From the NCBI GenBank assembly GCA_021161305.1, contig JAGHAW010000245.1, positions 1 through 8,240 on the forward strand: a stretch of 8,240 nt of DNA, in the 5' to 3' direction. Numbering within the stretch: position 1 is the first letter of the stretch; each line of letters opens with the position of its first letter. The notes under the pieces are model-generated. The model was not told the origin of the DNA and searched no databases. It saw nothing but the letters and a program-made list of their open reading frames with translations. The position numbers and the translations under genes were made by a program. This DNA comes from Sulfurimonas sp. GTDB taxonomy: Bacteria; Campylobacterota; Campylobacteria; Campylobacterales; Sulfurimonadaceae. Positions 5,497 through 8,240 of this stretch are shown piece after piece.

Positions 5497-8124
5497 TCAA
5501 GCCTTCAGTGAGCTTAACTGCTCTAAAACTTTTTCTTGTTTTATTTTTGCATCTGCAAGTGCTATATGATTTTTCTTTAAAACATCTTCAGGTGCATTTG
5601 CTACAAATCTTTCATTGCTTAACATACCGTTTAGTTTTCCTATCTCTTTTTGCAGTTTTTCATCCTGTTTTGTAAGTTTTGCGATAATAGAACTTAAATC
5701 TATCGAGTCTGTTGGGATAAATGTCTCACACAGGTCGGCGATATCACTTACAGAGTTTTCAATCTTTATATCTGTAAACTCTAAGTTTTCAACTTTTGCA
5801 AGTCTAGTAATAAATGGAAGCATTATCTTCTTATCTTTGTTTGAAATACCATCTATCTTAACAAAAGCTTTTTCAATTTTTTGGTTAGCTAAATCAACAA
5901 GAACTTTTGCTCTTCTTATAGATACGATAGCATCCATAATAATTTCAAATTTAGCCTCTTCTTTACGCTTTTTAGTTTTGGTAGGATAACTCATAATCAT
6001 GATAGACCCACCATCTTCTAAAGTCGTTCCAGAGAGTTCATGATAGAGATATTCTGTAATAAATGGCATAAATGGATGAAGAAGTTTCATGGCCTCTTTG
6101 AAAATTGCTCCAAGTTCTATGATTGAGCCTTTATCTGCTTTACTTAACTCAATACCCCAATCACAAAACTCATTCCATAAAAATTTATACATAACTAAAG
6201 CAGCATCATTAAATTTGTACTCTTCAAGGTTGGCACGAACCTCTTTTGTTGCAAAGTTTAGACGAGATGCCATATATTTACCAAGGTCACTTTGCATACA
6301 GAACTTTTTCATATCAGGGAAAGTCTCTGCATTCATTTGCAAATATTTAGTTGCATTATAAAGTTTGTTTGTGAAGTTACGATTCTGTTCCAGTTTTTCT
6401 GTACTCATGCGAATATCACGACCTTGAGCAGCACTGATAGCAAGAGTGAAACGAAGTATATCAGCAGAATATTTGTTTATCATATCAAGAGGGTCTATAA
6501 CATTCCCTTTTGATTTACTCATTTTTTCGCCTTTTTCATCGCGAACTAAGGCATGAAGATAGATATGATTAAATGGAAGTTGCCCATTGAAGTGTTCACC
6601 CATCATCATCATTCTGGCAACCCAGAAGAAAAGGATGTCAAAACCGGTAATAAGCAGAGTATTTGGATAAAAATCTTTCATATCATCTGATTGAAATAGT
6701 TTGTCCATCTCTGTATCTCCGTTACCCCAACCTAGAGTAGAAAAAGGCCATAGAGCAGAACTAAACCAAGTGTCTAAAACATCAGGATCTTGAGTTAGGT
6801 TTTTACTTGCACATTTAGGACAAGATTCTGGATGTTCTTCCTGTGAAGCAAACTCATGTTCACAATCGTCACAATAAAATACTGGAATCTGATGCCCCCA
6901 CCAAAGTTGACGGCTTATACACCAGTCACGAAGTTCACCCATCCAAGAGTTGTAAGAATTTATCCAGTGAGGAGGGAAAAACTGTGCTTCACCTGCATTT
7001 GTTTTCTCGATAGATTTATCAGCTACCTCTTTTCTAACAAACCACTGTTTAGAGATGTAAGGCTCAACGATATTTTTACATCTGTAACAGTGTCCAACTT
7101 GGTGTTTATGGTCTTCTATCTTAACCATAAAACCCTCTTCTTCAAGGCGTTTTACGATGATGTCACGAGCTTCAAGACGCTCTAAACCTTTAAACTCACC
7201 GGCATAATCATTTAAAATTCCTTTTTCATCAAAAACTGTGATAAACTCTAAATCATGTCTCTTTCCAACTTCGTAGTCATTCTGGTCATGAGCAGGAGTT
7301 ACCTTAACAACACCCGTTCCAAAGTCCATATCTACATGCTCATCGGCGATAATAGTAACTTCTCGTTTTAAAAGTGGAAGTCTGATTTTTTTACCAATAA
7401 GATTTTTGTATCTTTCATCTTCAGGATGAACCATTACTGCTGTATCTCCAAAATATGTTTCAGGTCTGGTAGTTGCAACTTCTACATGCCCACTGCCATC
7501 AGCAAAAGGGTATCTCATATAGTAAAACTTACCATTGTGATCTTCATGTTCAACTTCGATGTCACTTAAAGCTCCATCATGAGTACACCAGTTTACCATG
7601 TAGTTTCCACGAACTATAAGACCTTCATTGTAGAGATGGACAAAAGCCTCTTTTACAGACTTTTGAAGCCCCTCATCCATAGTAAATCGTTCTCTCTCCC
7701 AAGCAGGACTTACGCCCATCTTGCGAAGTTGTTCTGTCATGATTCCAGCAGACTCTTCTTTCCAAGCCCAAGCTCTCTCTAAAAATGCTTCACGACCTAT
7801 TTCTTCTTTAGTAGTTCCCTCTGCTAGAAGTTGTTTCTCTACAACATTTTGAGTGGCGATTCCTGCGTGGTCAGTCCCCGGTTGCCAAAGAGTTTTGTAA
7901 CCATCCATTCTTTTGTAGCGAGTGATAATATCTTGAAGTGTAAATGTAAGTGCATGACCTATGTGAAGGCGACCCGTAACATTTGGTGGTGGCATCATAA
8001 TAGAGAAGTTTTTTCCCTCTTCTTGGATGGTTTTATTACCATCTACCTCGAAGTACTTTCTATCTTCCCAGATTTTGTAAAATTTGTTTTCTATTGTTTG
8101 TGGTTCGTAGCTGTTTGCTGACAT
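5497..8124 (-). CDS. valS: Valine--tRNA ligase
   Basis: This cytoplasmic class I synthetase charges tRNA-Val with valine using ATP. The protein is 875 aa, normal for bacterial ValRS, and all landmarks are present. The HIGH signature is HIGH at residues 54-57 after PPPNVTGRL. The CP1 editing domain, which removes mischarged Thr, contains TTRPETYFGDTAVMVHP near 217-233. A Cys-rich zinc-ribbon-like insert (CDDC...CPKC, ~415-436) is followed by QDPDVLDTWFSSALWPFSTLGW. The KMSKS loop is exact at 534-538. An anticodon-binding helical domain follows, and the C-terminal coiled coil (~807-875) carries the typical NERFVANAPEDVL. The ATG at 8122-8124 has AAGG (8132-8135) at 7-nt spacing. No frameshift or missing motif is seen. 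It is the first gene of a two-gene unit with the SulP transporter. Confidence 0.98.
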   Translation of the reverse strand: MSANSYEPQTIENKFYKIWEDRKYFEVDGNKTIQEEGKNFSIMMPPPNVTGRLHIGHALTFTLQDIITRYKRMDGYKTLWQPGTDHAGIATQNVVEKQLLAEGTTKEEIGREAFLERAWAWKEESAGIMTEQLRKMGVSPAWERERFTMDEGLQKSVKEAFVHLYNEGLIVRGNYMVNWCTHDGALSDIEVEHEDHNGKFYYMRYPFADGSGHVEVATTRPETYFGDTAVMVHPEDERYKNLIGKKIRLPLLKREVTIIADEHVDMDFGTGVVKVTPAHDQNDYEVGKRHDLEFITVFDEKGILNDYAGEFKGLERLEARDIIVKRLEEEGFMVKIEDHKHQVGHCYRCKNIVEPYISKQWFVRKEVADKSIEKTNAGEAQFFPPHWINSYNSWMGELRDWCISRQLWWGHQIPVFYCDDCEHEFASQEEHPESCPKCASKNLTQDPDVLDTWFSSALWPFSTLGWGNGDTEMDKLFQSDDMKDFYPNTLLITGFDILFFWVARMMMMGEHFNGQLPFNHIYLHALVRDEKGEKMSKSKGNVIDPLDMINKYSADILRFTLAISAAQGRDIRMSTEKLEQNRNFTNKLYNATKYLQMNAETFPDMKKFCMQSDLGKYMASRLNFATKEVRANLEEYKFNDAALVMYKFLWNEFCDWGIELSKADKGSIIELGAIFKEAMKLLHPFMPFITEYLYHELSGTTLEDGGSIMIMSYPTKTKKRKEEAKFEIIMDAIVSIRRAKVLVDLANQKIEKAFVKIDGISNKDKKIMLPFITRLAKVENLEFTDIKIENSVSDIADLCETFIPTDSIDLSSIIAKLTKQDEKLQKEIGKLNGMLSNERFVANAPEDVLKKNHIALADAKIKQEKVLEQLSSLKA
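5502..5506 (-). promoter_or_regulatory. Shine-Dalgarno for the SulP TTG start
   Basis: GAAGG on the minus strand lies within the last codons of valS, 9 nt from the TTG at 5492-5490. Together with the in-frame TAG just before TTG, it decides the unusual start of the transporter and points to termination-reinitiation coupling with valS. Confidence 0.6.
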
Positions 8125-8160
8125 ATAATCGCCTTGAAATTGTCTATTTGAAATTTTGCG

Positions 8161-8166
8161 ATTATA
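8161..8166 (-). promoter_or_regulatory. -10 box of the valS promoter
   Basis: The minus strand reads TATAAT here, 36 nt upstream of the valS ATG, predicting a start near 8154 and a leader of about 30 nt. The region above it is T/A-rich with no clear -35 box, as expected for housekeeping promoters in Campylobacterota. The leader is too short for an attenuator or T-box. Confidence 0.5.
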
Positions 8167-8240
8167 TCTAAAAAGTCTTTAAAGCTTATTAGCAAATAAA
8201 TTAAATGCCGGTAATCTTCTTTTTGATTTGTATCTTATCT

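Noticed and set aside
8125..8160. T-box or attenuator before valS
   Set aside because: The predicted leader is only about 30 nt, and T-boxes are not expected in this group.
8205..8240. Start of a plus-strand gene (MPVIFFLICILS) running off the right edge
   Set aside because: The 12 codons are hydrophobic like a signal peptide, but there is no Shine-Dalgarno before the ATG and too little sequence to judge.
8179..8240. C-terminus of a minus-strand gene upstream of valS
   Set aside because: Two minus-strand frames are open from the edge (ending at 8179 and 8201); neither tail is recognisable and short open frames in AT-rich DNA are expected by chance.
1..8240. CRISPR arrays, tRNA or rRNA genes, toxin-antitoxin or phage-defence genes
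   Set aside because: No regularly spaced repeats, cloverleaf or defence-associated motif was found on either strand.

Overview
The window comes from an AT-rich bacterial chromosome that is most likely Campylobacterota, in the Sulfurimonas/Sulfurovum neighbourhood. This placement is inferred from the low-GC, AGA/AAA/TTA-rich codon use, the style of the FlgH, YqeY and ValS proteins, and a flagellar gene preceded by a sigma-54-type promoter, as is common for hook and basal-body genes in that group. No species can be fixed from the sequence alone.

Layout from left to right: (1) positions 1 to about 1050 are a mobile-element patch. It holds the C-terminal half of an IS66-family transposase entering from the left edge, a doubtful 34-codon ORF directly after its stop, and a sequence near 1010-1048 that resembles an IS256-family terminal inverted repeat. 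(2) A gatB/yqeY-domain gene (minus strand) and flgH (plus strand) diverge from a 55-bp gap. The gap holds a near-consensus sigma-54 promoter for flgH (TGGAAC-N5-TTGC) interleaved with a TATAAT box and the Shine-Dalgarno of the yqeY gene. (3) Overlapping the 3' end of flgH is a 1.67-kb gene for an exported protein. It has a long Lys/Pro-rich, TonB-like spacer and a C-terminal transglutaminase-like domain with an apparent intact Cys-His-Asp triad. (4) Converging on it from the right is a minus-strand pair, valS then a SulP-family anion transporter with a STAS domain. They are separated by 4 nt, and the transporter begins at a TTG codon placed right after an in-frame stop. (5) The last 116 bases carry the valS promoter region.

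The flgH pair is the most interesting part. flgH encodes the lipoprotein of the flagellar L-ring. The partner gene has no promoter space of its own, so it should be co-transcribed from the sigma-54 promoter and probably translationally coupled. This suggests, but does not prove, a flagellum- or envelope-related role for an otherwise unnamed transglutaminase-like protein. valS and the SulP gene look like an operon of convenience. No tRNA, rRNA, CRISPR array or riboswitch was recognised, and no convincing intrinsic terminator is visible in the 43-bp convergent gap.
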